DNA of 64,000 nt from Rhodococcus sp. HNM0569 (GCF_012726205.1 NZ_JAASAE010000001.1:124001-188000); one strand, 5' to 3'; positions 36,411 to 46,437 are shown, numbered from the stretch's first letter. The notes: generated from the letters alone by a model not told the origin. Numbers and translations are program-made.

Positions 36411-37697
36411 GTGACGCGACCATCCCCTCCGTCACGTGCCCGGCGGCCTACCGTCCCGCGCACCGCACGACGGTCCGCCGCCGTGGCCTTCGGCTTGCAG
36501 GGATTCCTGCTCGCCGTGGTACTCACCCAGTTGCCGCAGTATCAGGAGCGTTTCGGACTGAGCGACACCCTGATCGTCGTCTCTGTCGTGACGCTGTCGG
36601 TCGTCGCGGGCACTGGCAGCGTCCTCGCCGAAGCGCTCGCACGCCGCGTGGGCAGTGCCGGGACGCTGCGCCTCGGACTCGCCCTCATCGCGATCACCGC
36701 CGTCGGTGTGGCCGCGAGCCCCGGCGCGACGGCGGTGCTCGTGGTGCTCGCCGCGTACGGCCTCGGCCTCGGGATCGTCGACGCGGCGGCCAACATGCAA
36801 GCGGTGGCGATCCAACACGAGTACGGCCGCTTCATCCTGTCGTCGTTCCACGCGGTCTGGAGCGTCGGCTCGATCGTGGGCGCGCTCTTCGTCGCCGCAA
36901 CCAACGCACTGGATGCACCGTTCGTGACGATCCAGATGGGCGCGGCGCTGGTCGTCGCCGCCGGCCTGGCATGGGCGGCGCCGCGGCTGTTGCCCCGCGA
37001 CCCGTCGCGGGCGACGCGCCGCGGGACCGACTCCGGCACAGGTGCTTTCCCGCCGGAAGTGCGGCGAGCGCTGATCGCGCTCGGCGTGGCCCTCGCCCTG
37101 TTCTACGCGGTCGATTTCGGGATCGGGAACTGGTCGGCACTGTTTCTCACCAATGTGCTCCACTCCGACGGCGGTACCGCAGCGCTCGGCCTCGCGGCGT
37201 ACCAGTGCGCCGCGCTCGTCGCCCGGGGGTGCGGCGACCGCGCGGTCGCACGTATCGGCGAACTCGCCGTCGTGCGCGCGGCGACCGTCGTCGGCGTGAT
37301 CGGACTGCTGCTGGTCGCCACCGCACCGTCGCCTGCCGTCGCGATCACCGGTTTCCTCGTCACCGGTCTCGGTCTTCCGGTCGTCGCGCCGCTGTGCTTC
37401 GGGATCGTGGGCCGGCTCGCGCCCGCCGGCCGTCTCGACTCGGTGATCGCGCGCGTGAACATCTTCAACTACGTCGGCACGCTGTGCGGCGCCGCGATCA
37501 TCGGCAGCGTCGCCGCAGGCGCGGGATTGCGGATCGGTTTCGCCGTCGCCGTGGGGTTCGTCGCCGCGCTCACGGTCCTGGCGTCCGCGTTCGCAGCGCC
37601 GCGTCGCAGCCGAACGGGGCCCGCAGCCGATCCGACGCAAGGAATATCCTTCGTCGAGGGCACCGACGCGGGCCCGGACGGAGGAGAACGACGGTGA
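36411..37697 (+). CDS. Major facilitator superfamily transporter
   Basis: A 428-residue permease with about twelve hydrophobic segments, starting GTG 36411 after AGGAGA. Between helices 2 and 3 there is a EALARRVGSAGTLRLG loop, the equivalent of the MFS A motif, and the central loop is Arg-rich (RDPSRATRRGTDSGTG). FHAVWSVGSIVGAL in helix 5 recalls the FucP/YbjJ-like group. The substrate cannot be read from the sequence. Its stop overlaps the next start (GTGA). Confidence 0.85.
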   Translation: MTRPSPPSRARRPTVPRTARRSAAVAFGLQGFLLAVVLTQLPQYQERFGLSDTLIVVSVVTLSVVAGTGSVLAEALARRVGSAGTLRLGLALIAITAVGVAASPGATAVLVVLAAYGLGLGIVDAAANMQAVAIQHEYGRFILSSFHAVWSVGSIVGALFVAATNALDAPFVTIQMGAALVVAAGLAWAAPRLLPRDPSRATRRGTDSGTGAFPPEVRRALIALGVALALFYAVDFGIGNWSALFLTNVLHSDGGTAALGLAAYQCAALVARGCGDRAVARIGELAVVRAATVVGVIGLLLVATAPSPAVAITGFLVTGLGLPVVAPLCFGIVGRLAPAGRLDSVIARVNIFNYVGTLCGAAIIGSVAAGAGLRIGFAVAVGFVAALTVLASAFAAPRRSRTGPAADPTQGISFVEGTDAGPDGGERR

Positions 37698-38239
37698 CGA
37701 TCGAGGTCGACGCGGCGGGCATCTGGGATTCGGAAGCGATCGCGGACGTCGCGGCAGCCACCTTTCCGCTCGCATGCCCGCCCGGCACCACCGCCGACGA
37801 CGTGTCTGCGTTCGTCGAATCCGTGCTGTCGTCGGAGCGTTTCGCCGAGTACCTCACCGACCCGACGCGCACGGTACTCAAGGTGACCGAGAACGACGTG
37901 ATTCTCGGATACGCGATGCTCGTGGACGGGGAGCCCGCCGATCCCGACGTCGCCCGCGCGGCGACGCTTCGACCCACCACCGAGGTGAGCAAGTTCTACG
38001 TGTTACCCGGCGGGCACGGCACGGGCATCGCCACCACGCTGATGGCCGCGGTCGTCGAGCGTGCCCGCGCCGCCGGCCGGGACGCCCTGTGGCTCGGCGT
38101 CAACCAGCAGAACGTGCGCGCGCAACGGTTCTACGCGAAGCACGGATTCGCCCGCGTGGGGACGAAGACGTTCCGTGTCGGCAGCCAGGTGCACGCCGAC
38201 TTCGTCCTCGAACGCGACCTGCGTGGCGCCGTGCGCTGA
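37694..38239 (+). CDS. GNAT-family N-acetyltransferase (Rv2669 type)
   Basis: A 181-residue acetyltransferase with the acetyl-CoA binding segment KFYVLPGGHGTGIATTLM (motif A, R/QxxGxG/A shown as GGHGTGIA) and the later LGVNQQNVRAQRFYAKHGFARVG (motif B region, shown in part). GTG 37694 overlaps the transporter stop. Substrate unknown. From memory, Rv2669 precedes the zapE-like gene in M. tuberculosis, as here. Confidence 0.9.
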   Translation: MTIEVDAAGIWDSEAIADVAAATFPLACPPGTTADDVSAFVESVLSSERFAEYLTDPTRTVLKVTENDVILGYAMLVDGEPADPDVARAATLRPTTEVSKFYVLPGGHGTGIATTLMAAVVERARAAGRDALWLGVNQQNVRAQRFYAKHGFARVGTKTFRVGSQVHADFVLERDLRGAVR

Positions 38240-38245
38240 CGGCCG

Positions 38246-39262
38246 TCAGCCCGCGGCGACCTCGAAACGCGACAGCGCCAGCAGACGGGACGTCGCGCGC
38301 AGGTACTTCTTGCGGTAGCCGCCCGCCAGCATTTCGGCCGTGAAGATCTGATCGAGCTTCTCGCCCGACACCGTGACGGGAATGCTCGCGTCGTACAAAC
38401 GGTCGGCGAGCACGACGAGCCGCAACGCGACCGACTGGTCGGGCGCCGCGTGCACGCCGTCGAGGTACACGGCCGAGACGTCGTCGACGAGCAGCTTGTA
38501 CCGCGAGGGGTGCAGCGTGCTCAGATGCGTGCACAGCTCGTCGAAGCTGTCGAGCGTGGATCCGGGCGTCGCCTCGGCGAGCGCGACGAGTTCGTCCGAC
38601 GAGACCGGGTCCGGGGCAGGCGGCAGGTCGCGGTGACGGTAGTCGGGGCCGTCGACGCGGATCGTCTCGAAGATCGAGCCGAGCTTCTTGATCTCGCGCA
38701 GGAAGTCCTGGGCCGCGAAGCGGCCCTCGCCGAGCTGGCCGGGCAGGGTGTTCGACGTCGCGACGATGGACACGCCGCGCGCGGACAGCTCGCTGAGCAG
38801 GCGCGAGACGAGCATCGTGTCGCCCGGGTCGTCGAGTTCGAACTCGTCGATACACAGCACGCTGTGCTGCGAGAGCTGCTCGACCGCCTGGTTGAAGCCG
38901 AGCGCCCCCACGACGTGCGTCAGTTCGACGAACGTGCCGAACGCCTTGGGCGACGGCGAGCTGTGGTAGATCGACGCGAGCAGGTGGGTCTTGCCGACAC
39001 CGAACCCGCCGTCGAGGTACAGACCCGCGCCGGTGGCCTGGGTCTTCTTGCCGAACAGGCCGCGCTTGCCACCGCTGCGGATCTTGCCGACCTTCTCGGC
39101 GAACTTCTCGGCCGTCTCGACCGCGGCCTTCTGCGACGGTTCGTTCGGGTCCGGAATGTAGGACGCGAAGCTCACCTCGTCGAACATGGCCGGCGGGACC
39201 ATCTGCGCCGTCAGCTGATCGGCTGGTACCACAGGACTGCGATCGACGAGACGTGAATGCAT
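38246..39262 (-). CDS. zapE: AFG1/ZapE-like ATPase
   Basis: A 338-residue AAA-type P-loop ATPase. Walker A is GGFGVGKTH (about residues 86-93), Walker B is LCIDEFELDD, and the sensor-like VATSNTLPGQLGEGRF and SRYKLLVDDVSAVYLDGV segments fit the family. In E. coli, ZapE acts at the division ring under stress; in mitochondria AFG1 handles protein quality. ATG 39262 (MHSRLVDRS) begins 44 bases from the divergent RibD-like gene. It is convergent with the acetyltransferase. Confidence 0.9.
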   Translation of the reverse strand: MHSRLVDRSPVVPADQLTAQMVPPAMFDEVSFASYIPDPNEPSQKAAVETAEKFAEKVGKIRSGGKRGLFGKKTQATGAGLYLDGGFGVGKTHLLASIYHSSPSPKAFGTFVELTHVVGALGFNQAVEQLSQHSVLCIDEFELDDPGDTMLVSRLLSELSARGVSIVATSNTLPGQLGEGRFAAQDFLREIKKLGSIFETIRVDGPDYRHRDLPPAPDPVSSDELVALAEATPGSTLDSFDELCTHLSTLHPSRYKLLVDDVSAVYLDGVHAAPDQSVALRLVVLADRLYDASIPVTVSGEKLDQIFTAEMLAGGYRKKYLRATSRLLALSRFEVAAG

Positions 39263-39306
39263 AACTTCCACAATATCGGCGTGGTGTGATTTGTTCCGTG
39301 CTCCGA

Positions 39307-40113
39307 ATGACATATGCGACCTACCTCACACCTGACAGCCCCGAAACACCGCACGACGCAGAGCCGTCGCCGCGCGGCCTGTCCGACGACGAGTTGCGCG
39401 CCGTCTACGCGTATCCCGCGGTCGACCGCCCGTGGGTGCGCGTCAATTTCGTCGCGAGCGTCGACGGCGCGATCGCGGTCGACGGGGCGAGCGGCGCCCT
39501 CGGCACCCCGGCCGACAAGAAGATCTTCGGTCTGCTGCGTCAGCTGTCCGACGCCGTCGTCGTGGGTGCGGGCACGGTACGGACCGAGAACTACGGAGGT
39601 GTCCGCACGAGCGACGCCGCGCGCGCATTGCGGACCGCGCGCGGACAGACACCGGTACCGCCGATCGTCGTGGTGTCGTCGCAGGCGATGGTCGATCCGG
39701 CGTCACGGTTGCTGACCGACACCTCGACGCCGCCGATCGTCGCCACGACGGCGGCGGCGGACGCCGTCCGCGTGGCAGACCTCCGAGCCGCGGGCGCCGA
39801 GGTGGTGGTACTCGGCGACAGCGTCGTCGACAGTGCACGACTCGTCGACCATCTCGCCCGGCGCGGCATGACCCGCATCCTGTGCGAGGGCGGGCCGAGT
39901 CTGTTCGGCGCCATGATCGCCGAGAACGTCGTCGACGAACTGTGCCTCACGACGTCCCCGCTGCTCGTCGGCGGGGCAGGCGCACGGATCGCGGTGTCGA
40001 CCGAGTCGGTGCGCACCCCGATGCGCCCGGCCGCGATGCTCGTCGACGACGACGGCACGGTGCTGACGCGGTGGGTCCGTGCCGACACCGAGGACGCACA
40101 CCTGGCAGGCTGA
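39307..40113 (+). CDS. RibD C-terminal/dihydrofolate reductase-like pyrimidine reductase (Rv2671 type)
   Basis: A 268-residue NADPH-dependent reductase of the RibD C-terminal fold: VRVNFVASVDGAIAVDG (substrate site), VVVGAGTVRTENYGG (NADPH loop) and RILCEGGPSLFGAMI near the C-terminus. From memory, the M. tuberculosis homologue Rv2671 can act as an alternative dihydrofolate reductase and so modifies antifolate response. I chose ATG 39307 (MTYATYL); GTG 39286 is also in frame. No good ribosome site precedes either. Confidence 0.9.
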   Translation: MTYATYLTPDSPETPHDAEPSPRGLSDDELRAVYAYPAVDRPWVRVNFVASVDGAIAVDGASGALGTPADKKIFGLLRQLSDAVVVGAGTVRTENYGGVRTSDAARALRTARGQTPVPPIVVVSSQAMVDPASRLLTDTSTPPIVATTAAADAVRVADLRAAGAEVVVLGDSVVDSARLVDHLARRGMTRILCEGGPSLFGAMIAENVVDELCLTTSPLLVGGAGARIAVSTESVRTPMRPAAMLVDDDGTVLTRWVRADTEDAHLAG

Positions 40114-40117
40114 CCCC

Positions 40118-41659
40118 ATGCGCAGACTGGGGTTGATCGCCGCCGTCCTCGCGACCTGCTGTGCGTGCAGCGCGGGCCCGTCCACCCGCCCGCACGTCGC
40201 CGTCGAGCAGGAACCCGGTGCGGGACCCGCACCGAGCGCTCCCACCAGTACCGAACCGGCGGGCCCTCCCCCGCTGAGCGCGCCGAAGAGCGACCTCCGG
40301 TGGACCGACTGCACGGCGGGCACGGCCACCGCGGCCGGTCGGCAGGCGCCGGCGGGCGTCGTGTTCGAATGCGCGACTCTCCCCGCCGAAATCGACCGCG
40401 AGCGCCAGGTTCCCGGCACGTTCACGGTCGGTGTGGTGCGTGCCCGGGCGCAGGACACGCCGCCCGACGCGGCGCCGCTCGTGTACACGTCGGGGGCCGA
40501 CCGGCCATCCGGCCCGGCGCTCGCGTCCCTCGTGTCGGGCGGCGGTACCGAGCTCCTCGGTGCGCACCCGCTCGTCGCGATCGACAGGCGCGGCATCGGC
40601 GCGTCGTCGTCGATCGATTGTCTGTCTCCGATCGACCGGCGGGCACTCGTCGATCGCGAACAGTTCGCCCGCGGCGGCGATCCGGTCGACGACATGACCG
40701 CCGCGAGCCGCGACGCGACCATCGCGTGCACCGACTATCTGCAACCGCAGGAGCTCGCGTTCGACGCCGCACACGCGGCCGACGACCTCGAGGCGCTCCG
40801 GCGCGCGTGGGACAGCGACACCCTCGGCGTCGTCGGCTCGGGCGCCGGGTCGACCGTCGCCCTCGCCTACGCGGCGAAGCATCCGGACCGGCTCGCCCGC
40901 CTGGTACTGGACGGCCCGGCGCCGACGGCCGCCGACGCCGCCACCGCGACCGAGCAACGCGTGCAGGGCCAGGAAGGCGCGCTCGACGCCTTCGCGGGCC
41001 AGTGCACCGCGCTCGGCTGCCCACTGGGCCCCGATCCTCGTGCCACCGTGCGCGAGGTCGTCGACCGCGCCCGCACCGGCGCACTCGGTCCCCTGTCGGC
41101 GGGTGCCGTCGTCCGGGCGGTGTCCTTCGCGCTCACCGAACCCGACCCGAAGCGCCGCGTCGACACGCTGGCCGGTCCGATCGCTTCCGCCGCCGCGGGC
41201 GACCCGGTTCCGCTCACGCGGCTGGTGACGGCCGCCGAATCGGCCACCTCGTCCGACGGCCAGTGGGTCGCTCGGTGCAGCGACGGCCAGCAGTGGCCGT
41301 CGCCCGACCGGGTCCGTGACCTCGAGCGCGGATGGAACGACCTGTATCCCGTGTTCGGCGCGGACGCGGCCCTGGGTCTGCTCGCGTGCAACGCGTGGCC
41401 GAGCGCCGCGCCGCCGCCGGTCCCGGCGGAGCTGCCGATGCCGGTCCTCGTCCTCGCCGGTGTCGCCGATCCGCTCGTCGGCAACGGCGGCACGTCGTCG
41501 GTCACCGGGCTGCTCTCGGCAGCGGGCGCGCAGGTGTCGACGTCGACATGGCACGGCAGCGGTCACCCGTCGTTGTTCTCGTCGTGCGTCCAACGCTCGA
41601 CCGTCACGTACGTCGCCGAGGGCACGTTGCCCGCCGACGGCGGTGCGTGCCCCGCCTGA
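40118..41659 (+). CDS. Secreted alpha/beta-hydrolase-like protein, protease family (Rv2672 type), nucleophile Ser missing
   Basis: A 513-residue exported protein. The N-terminus is a signal segment ending in a Cys-rich box (ATCCACS), so it is probably a lipoprotein. The fold is that of tripeptidyl-aminopeptidase-type hydrolases: LVAIDRRGIGASS, AFDAAHAADDLEALRRAW, then LGVVGSGAGSTVALAYAAKHPD followed by LVLDGPAP (split here). The nucleophile elbow GxSxG reads G240-S-G-A-G244, with Gly at the Ser position. The later GVADPLVG (Asp) and HGSGHPS (His) segments are kept. It may be a pseudo-enzyme. Confidence 0.85.
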   Translation: MRRLGLIAAVLATCCACSAGPSTRPHVAVEQEPGAGPAPSAPTSTEPAGPPPLSAPKSDLRWTDCTAGTATAAGRQAPAGVVFECATLPAEIDRERQVPGTFTVGVVRARAQDTPPDAAPLVYTSGADRPSGPALASLVSGGGTELLGAHPLVAIDRRGIGASSSIDCLSPIDRRALVDREQFARGGDPVDDMTAASRDATIACTDYLQPQELAFDAAHAADDLEALRRAWDSDTLGVVGSGAGSTVALAYAAKHPDRLARLVLDGPAPTAADAATATEQRVQGQEGALDAFAGQCTALGCPLGPDPRATVREVVDRARTGALGPLSAGAVVRAVSFALTEPDPKRRVDTLAGPIASAAAGDPVPLTRLVTAAESATSSDGQWVARCSDGQQWPSPDRVRDLERGWNDLYPVFGADAALGLLACNAWPSAAPPPVPAELPMPVLVLAGVADPLVGNGGTSSVTGLLSAAGAQVSTSTWHGSGHPSLFSSCVQRSTVTYVAEGTLPADGGACPA

Positions 41660-41694
41660 CGGCAGGGCGGATGCGGTGATCCCGGGGGTTGTCG

Positions 41695-42990
41695 GTGTAC
41701 CGTGCCGTAGTGTTCCTTCGCCAGGTCGAGCCCCGCACCGGTCGCACTGTCCACGAGGTCGTGAACTTCGTCATGTGGCCGATAGCCGGCATGACGATGT
41801 TGCATCGCGTCGTCGTGCTCGCCGTCAACGGGAACATCACCGACGACTTCCGGCCCGTCTACAACGCGGCACTCGCGTTCCTCAACCGCAAGCCCGTGTA
41901 CACGGCCGATTTCGGATCGGTCGATCCGCACTATCTGTATCCGCCGTCGGGCACGCTGCTGATGGCGCCGATCGCGGTGCTCGATCCCGAACGTTCGCGC
42001 TGGCTGTTCATCCTCGCCAACGCGGCCGCGATCCTGATCGCGCTGTACCTGCTGCTCAAGTTGTTCGACCTGAGTGTGCGCTCGATCGCCGCGCCCATCC
42101 TGCTGTTCGCGACGTTCGCGTCGGAAACCGTCACCAACACTTTGGTGTTCACCAACATCAACGGTCTCGTGCTGCTCGGCGAGGTCGCATTCCTGATGCT
42201 GTTGCTGCGCAGGCGCGACTATTGGTCGGGTGCCGCGATCGGCCTCACGTTCGCGGTCAAACCCGTGCTCGCGCCGTTGTTGCTGTTGCCGCTCGTGCGT
42301 GGGCAGTGGAAGGTCTTCGTCACCGCACTCGGCATCCCGCTCGTGCTCAACGCCCTCGCGTGGCCGCTGTCGAACGATCCGCTCGACTTCATTCGGCGCA
42401 CGCTCCCCTATCTCGGCGAGTCGCGCGACTACTTCAACAGTTCGATCGCGGGCAACGGCCTCTACTACGGTCTGCCCGATCCGCTGATCTGGGTGATGCG
42501 GATCGGCTTCGGCATCCTGGTGCTGGTGTCGCTGTGGCTGCTGTACCGCTACTACCGGCACGACGAGCTGTTCTTCGTCACCACGGCGACGGGCCTGCTG
42601 TTGACGGCGTCGTGGCTGCTCATGTCGCTCGGACAGATGTACTACTCGATGCTGCTGTTCCCGCTGCTGATGACCGTCGTGCTGAAGAACTCGGTGATGC
42701 GCAACTGGCCGGCGTGGCTCGCGGTGTACGGCTTCATGAGTTACGACAACTGGTTGTCCGGGCGATTCGTCGAAGTCGGCCGCGCCGCGCAGTACCTCAA
42801 GACCACCTTCGGGTGGAGTCTGCTGATCGTCGTGATCTTCGGGGTCCTGTTGACGCGCTATCTCGTCGCCCGCAAGGAAGGCCGGCTGGACCAGGGCATC
42901 GATCCGTCGTTCCTGGTACCTACCGAGCGTGCCGCCTCCGAACCTCCTCCGGTCGACGAGCCGCCCGCCCGCGAATCCGCACGCACCTGA
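41695..42990 (+). CDS. aftC: GT87 alpha-1,3-arabinofuranosyltransferase AftC
   Basis: A 431-residue polytopic membrane glycosyltransferase with about ten helices. The first external loop has NITDDFRPVYNAALAFLN with the Asp pair expected for GT-C enzymes, followed by HYLYPPSGTLLMAP, a typical GT87 segment. AftC uses decaprenyl-phosphoryl arabinofuranose to add 1,3 branches to arabinan of arabinogalactan and lipoarabinomannan. I prefer GTG 41695, six bases after GGGGG; a TTG at 41689 is in frame but too close. The C-terminus is acidic and Pro-rich. Rv2673 is the counterpart. Confidence 0.9.
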   Translation: MYRAVVFLRQVEPRTGRTVHEVVNFVMWPIAGMTMLHRVVVLAVNGNITDDFRPVYNAALAFLNRKPVYTADFGSVDPHYLYPPSGTLLMAPIAVLDPERSRWLFILANAAAILIALYLLLKLFDLSVRSIAAPILLFATFASETVTNTLVFTNINGLVLLGEVAFLMLLLRRRDYWSGAAIGLTFAVKPVLAPLLLLPLVRGQWKVFVTALGIPLVLNALAWPLSNDPLDFIRRTLPYLGESRDYFNSSIAGNGLYYGLPDPLIWVMRIGFGILVLVSLWLLYRYYRHDELFFVTTATGLLLTASWLLMSLGQMYYSMLLFPLLMTVVLKNSVMRNWPAWLAVYGFMSYDNWLSGRFVEVGRAAQYLKTTFGWSLLIVVIFGVLLTRYLVARKEGRLDQGIDPSFLVPTERAASEPPPVDEPPARESART

Positions 42991-43021
42991 CGAAAGGCCG
43001 CGCGCGTATTAGCGTGGACGC

Positions 43022-43453
43022 ATGAGTTCTGCGCAGGAACACCCCGACACGTCGGCACCCGAGATCGAACACACCGACGACGAGTGGCGCCGCCGCCTCA
43101 GCCCCGCCGAGTACGCGGTACTGCGGCAGGCGGGCACCGAACGTCCGTTCACCGGCGAATACACCGACACCACCACCGAGGGCGTCTACCGGTGCCGCGC
43201 GTGCGGAGCCGAGCTGTTCCGCAGCACCGAGAAGTTCGAGTCGCACTGCGGGTGGCCGTCGTTCTACGATCCCGCCGATTCCGACGCGGTGATCCTCCGG
43301 CCCGACGACTCGCTCGGCATGCGCCGCGTCGAGGTGCTGTGCCGCACGTGCCACAGCCACCTGGGGCACGTGTTCGAGGGCGAGGGCTATCCGACACCGA
43401 CCGATCAGCGGTACTGCATCAACTCGATCTCCCTCACACTCGAGCCCCAGTAG
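43022..43453 (+). CDS. msrB: Peptide-methionine (R)-S-oxide reductase
   Basis: A 143-residue repair enzyme that reduces methionine-R-sulfoxide in proteins. The zinc is bound by Cys58/Cys61 (CRAC) and Cys107/Cys110 (CRTC); the catalytic Cys132 is in [19 protein letters not shown] and [10 protein letters not shown] are also conserved. ATG 43022 is 31 bases after aftC. Confidence 0.97.
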   Translation: MSSAQEHPDTSAPEIEHTDDEWRRRLSPAEYAVLRQAGTERPFTGEYTDTTTEGVYRCRACGAELFRSTEKFESHCGWPSFYDPADSDAVILRPDDSLGMRRVEVLCRTCHSHLGHVFEGEGYPTPTDQRYCINSISLTLEPQ

Positions 43454-43498
43454 TAGTCCAGGCACCCCAGTTGTCCGGGCGCCGAGCGAGCGGGAGTC

Positions 43499-43957
43499 TC
43501 ACTCCTCCGGCGGCGGGCCCACGACCACCGTCGACACCACCTCGACGCGCTCGTTGCCGTCGGCGCCCACGATGTGGCAGCGCAGTGTGAGGAATGCCGC
43601 GGGCCCACGCCGCGTGATCTCCGCGACCACCAGACGCGCCGTCAGCCGGTCGCCCGCGGTGACGGGTTCGGTGACGGTCATCGTCTCGGACGTGTGCACG
43701 GCGACCAGCGACGTCGGGTCGGGCGTGATGCCCATCTCGGCGAACATCTGCTCGATGATCCCGGCCTGCACGACCGCCGTGAACGTCGGCGGCGCGATGA
43801 CATCACGGTAGCCGGCCGCCCGCGCCGCATCGGCGTCGTAGTGGTACGGATGAGCGGCGTGGATCGCGGTCGCGAACTCGATGATCTTCGCGCGCTCGAC
43901 GACATACGGCTCGGAGGTGCCGAAGGTCTTGCCTTCGAGGTCGGGGACCGTCGCTGT
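43499..43957 (-). CDS. FAS1-like (MaoC N-terminal) dehydratase domain protein
   Basis: A 152-residue hot-dog protein resembling HadA/HadC-type (3R)-hydroxyacyl dehydratase subunits: PYVVERAKIIEFATAI, then HPYHYDADAARAAGYRDVIAPPTF, the segment that shapes the substrate channel. These subunits usually pair with a second hydratase-2 subunit (HadB type), which is not adjacent. I chose GTG 43957 (preceded by GGAAAG); ATG 43996 is in frame and gives 165 residues. It faces msrB tail to tail, 45 bases apart. Confidence 0.8.
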   Translation of the reverse strand, partial: TATVPDLEGKTFGTSEPYVVERAKIIEFATAIHAAHPYHYDADAARAAGYRDVIAPPTFTAVVQAGIIEQMFAEMGITPDPTSLVAVHTSETMTVTEPVTAGDRLTARLVVAEITRRGPAAFLTLRCHIVGADGNERVEVVSTVVVGPPPEE

Positions 43958-44056
43958 CACGTGCTGCACTTTCCGGCCGGGGATCCGCGGATCCATCGAG
44001 CTGAGGACCCGTCCAGTTTAGTGAGCTGTCACAAATCCCGAAGGCGAAAGCTCACA

Positions 44057-44101
44057 CTCGTGAGCACTCTGCGAGTCTCCGTACGCTCTTTTCACGCACG
44101 A
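44057..44101. repeat. Dispersed intergenic repeat, copy B
   Basis: Begins CTCGTGAGCACTCTGCGAGT and continues through TTTTCACGCACG. It contains the stop codon of the molybdoenzyme gene (44092-44094) and is preceded by GCTCAC-ACTC-GTGAGC (44050-44065), a 6-bp inverted repeat. Compare copy A at 35475-35519. Confidence 0.7.
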
Positions 44102-46437
44102 GGGTGGTCACCGCGGACCACCGGCGGGTCGTAGGCCCGGATCGGCGGCAGCGGCGCGTCCCACTTCTCGATCTCGACGAGCGCGTGCTGCCCGGTGCAG
44201 CCGCGGGCGAGGCGTGAGCTGCCGACGTCGGCGGTCAACACGTTCGGATTGCCGTGCACGCACAGCGAACCCGGGTCTTCCGGGTCCAGGGGGTCGTACC
44301 ACGCTCCGGTCGACAGTTGCACCACCGAACGCCGCACCGCGTCGTCGACGACCACGCCCGCGAGACAGGCACCGCGGTCGTTGAAGACCCGCACGACGTC
44401 ACCGTCGGCGAGGTTGCGCGCGGCGGCATCGGCGGGATGGATCCGAATCGGTTCGCGGCCGTGGACCTTCGACGCCTGACTCGTCGCCCCGTGGTCGAGC
44501 TGACTGTGCAGGCGCGTCTTCGGCTGGTTCGCCACCAGGTGCAAGGGGAACTGCGACGCGCGCGGGCCGCCGAGCCACTCGTCGGGCTCGTACCACCGCG
44601 CGTGGCCCGCGCAGTCCTCGTAGCCGAAGCTGTCGATCTCGGCCGAGAACAGCTCGAAGCGGCCGCTGGGCGTCGCGAGTGGGTGCGCCTCCGGGTCGGC
44701 GCGGAAGTCGCCGAACGCGATCAGGTCGTCCTCGGTGCGCATGCGCACCGACCCACGGGCCCAGAACTCGTCGAACTCGGGCGCCTCTCCCCCGTCGCGC
44801 AGAACCCAGTCGCGCCACTGGTCGTACAGGTGCTCGAGCCAGTCGTGCGACGTACGCCCTTCGGTGAACCGTTCGGCGACACCGAGTTTCGACGCCACCG
44901 CGGCGAAGGTGTCGTAGTCGTCGCGCGCGTCGGCATGACGCGGGGCGACGCGGTGCATCGCGACCAGGAGCGGGTCGTTGCGCGTGCAGCTGAGATCGTC
45001 GCGCTCGAGCGAGGTGGTCGACGGCACCACGATGTCGGCATGCTTGGCCATCGGGGTCCAGTACGGATCGTGCACGACGATCGTGTCCGGACGCGCGAGC
45101 GCACGGCGCAGCCGCCCGAGATCCTGATGATGATGGAACGGATTGCCGCCCGCCCAGTACACGAGTCGGATGTCCGGGTAGGTCATGCGTGTGCCGTCGT
45201 AGTCGAACTCCTCGCCGGGATGCAGCAGCATGTCCGAGATCGCGGCGACCGGGATGAACGTCTTGGTCGGGTTGATGCCCTGCGGCAGGGTCGGCAGCGG
45301 ATACGGCACCGGCGCGAGTCCGGGCTCGTTCATCGACCCGTAGCCGTGCCCGAAACCGCCTCCGGGCAAGCCGATCTGACCGAGCATCGCCGCGAGTGTG
45401 AGGCCCATCCACGGGGCCTGTTCGCCGAATCGGGTGCGCTGCAACGACCACGTGACCGTCACGAGCGTGCGATGGGCGGCCATCTCGCGCGCGAGAGCCT
45501 CGAGGACGTCGGCATCGACGCCGGTGATGCGCGCCGCCCACTGCGCCGACTTCGGTTCGCCGTCGACGCGGCCGAGCAGGTAGTCCTCGAACCGGTCGTA
45601 GCCGACACAGTAGGTGCTCAGGAACTCCTTGTCGTGCAAGCCTTCCGACGCGAGGGTGTGGGCGAGGCCCAGCATGAGCGCGACGTCGGTGCCGGGCAGC
45701 GGGGCGAGCCAGCGGTGTTCGCCGTGCACGTCGTCGCGCAGCGGCGTGAGCGACACGATCCGGCCGCCGCGGCCGCGCAGGGCGTCGAGTGCGCCTCGTG
45801 TCGGATGGTCGCTCGTGCCACCGTGATTGGTGCCGGTGTTCTTGAGCGGGACGCCGCCGAAGCTCACCAGAAGTTCGGTGTTCTCGGCGATGTTCGACCA
45901 CGACGTCGCGCGCGCGAACAGCTTCCAGTGGGTGCCGACGACATGCGGCATGACGACGCCCGTCGCGCCGAGCGAATAGCTGTGCACCGACCGCGTGTAG
46001 CCGCCGAGCGTGTTGAGGAACCGGTGTACCTGGCTCTGCGCGTGGTGGAATCGGCCTGCGCTCGCCCACCCGTACGAGCCGCCGTAGATCGCCGAGTTGC
46101 CGTGCCGGTCGATCACGCGGCGCAGCTCGCGGGCGAGCAGCGTCGTCAGTTCGTCCCACGAGACGGCCACGTACTCGTCGGCGCCGCGCCGGTCCGACGG
46201 GCCCGGGCCGTGCTCGAGCCAGCCGCGGCGCACCATCGGCCCGGTGACCCGCGAGCGGTGCCGCACGGAGCCGGGAATGTTGCCGAGCACGGGCGACGGG
46301 TCCGCGTCGCCGTGATAGGGGCGCACGGCGACGACGTCGCCGTCCCCCGGCACCGCGTCGAACATCCCCCAGTGCGCCATGTGCGGCCGACCGGCCGCGG
46401 CGGCACCGGCGGACGCGGCGTCGGGGGCGTGCGTCAC
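44092..46437 (-). CDS. Molybdopterin-dependent oxidoreductase, BisC/TorA/DmsA-like
   Basis: A 781-residue enzyme of the DMSO reductase family, nearest in style to biotin-sulfoxide and TMAO reductases: no N-terminal iron-sulfur Cys motif, [19 protein letters not shown], then [20 protein letters not shown], cofactor-binding [19 protein letters not shown] and the C-terminal domain with [18 protein letters not shown]. The segments fit bis-MGD binding with Ser as likely metal ligand. No twin-arginine signal is seen, so it is probably cytoplasmic and may repair oxidised biotin or methionine. GTG 46437 overlaps the hemQ stop. In M. tuberculosis this site has a different gene, as I recall. Confidence 0.85.
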   Translation of the reverse strand: MTHAPDAASAGAAAAGRPHMAHWGMFDAVPGDGDVVAVRPYHGDADPSPVLGNIPGSVRHRSRVTGPMVRRGWLEHGPGPSDRRGADEYVAVSWDELTTLLARELRRVIDRHGNSAIYGGSYGWASAGRFHHAQSQVHRFLNTLGGYTRSVHSYSLGATGVVMPHVVGTHWKLFARATSWSNIAENTELLVSFGGVPLKNTGTNHGGTSDHPTRGALDALRGRGGRIVSLTPLRDDVHGEHRWLAPLPGTDVALMLGLAHTLASEGLHDKEFLSTYCVGYDRFEDYLLGRVDGEPKSAQWAARITGVDADVLEALAREMAAHRTLVTVTWSLQRTRFGEQAPWMGLTLAAMLGQIGLPGGGFGHGYGSMNEPGLAPVPYPLPTLPQGINPTKTFIPVAAISDMLLHPGEEFDYDGTRMTYPDIRLVYWAGGNPFHHHQDLGRLRRALARPDTIVVHDPYWTPMAKHADIVVPSTTSLERDDLSCTRNDPLLVAMHRVAPRHADARDDYDTFAAVASKLGVAERFTEGRTSHDWLEHLYDQWRDWVLRDGGEAPEFDEFWARGSVRMRTEDDLIAFGDFRADPEAHPLATPSGRFELFSAEIDSFGYEDCAGHARWYEPDEWLGGPRASQFPLHLVANQPKTRLHSQLDHGATSQASKVHGREPIRIHPADAAARNLADGDVVRVFNDRGACLAGVVVDDAVRRSVVQLSTGAWYDPLDPEDPGSLCVHGNPNVLTADVGSSRLARGCTGQHALVEIEKWDAPLPPIRAYDPPVVRGDHPRA

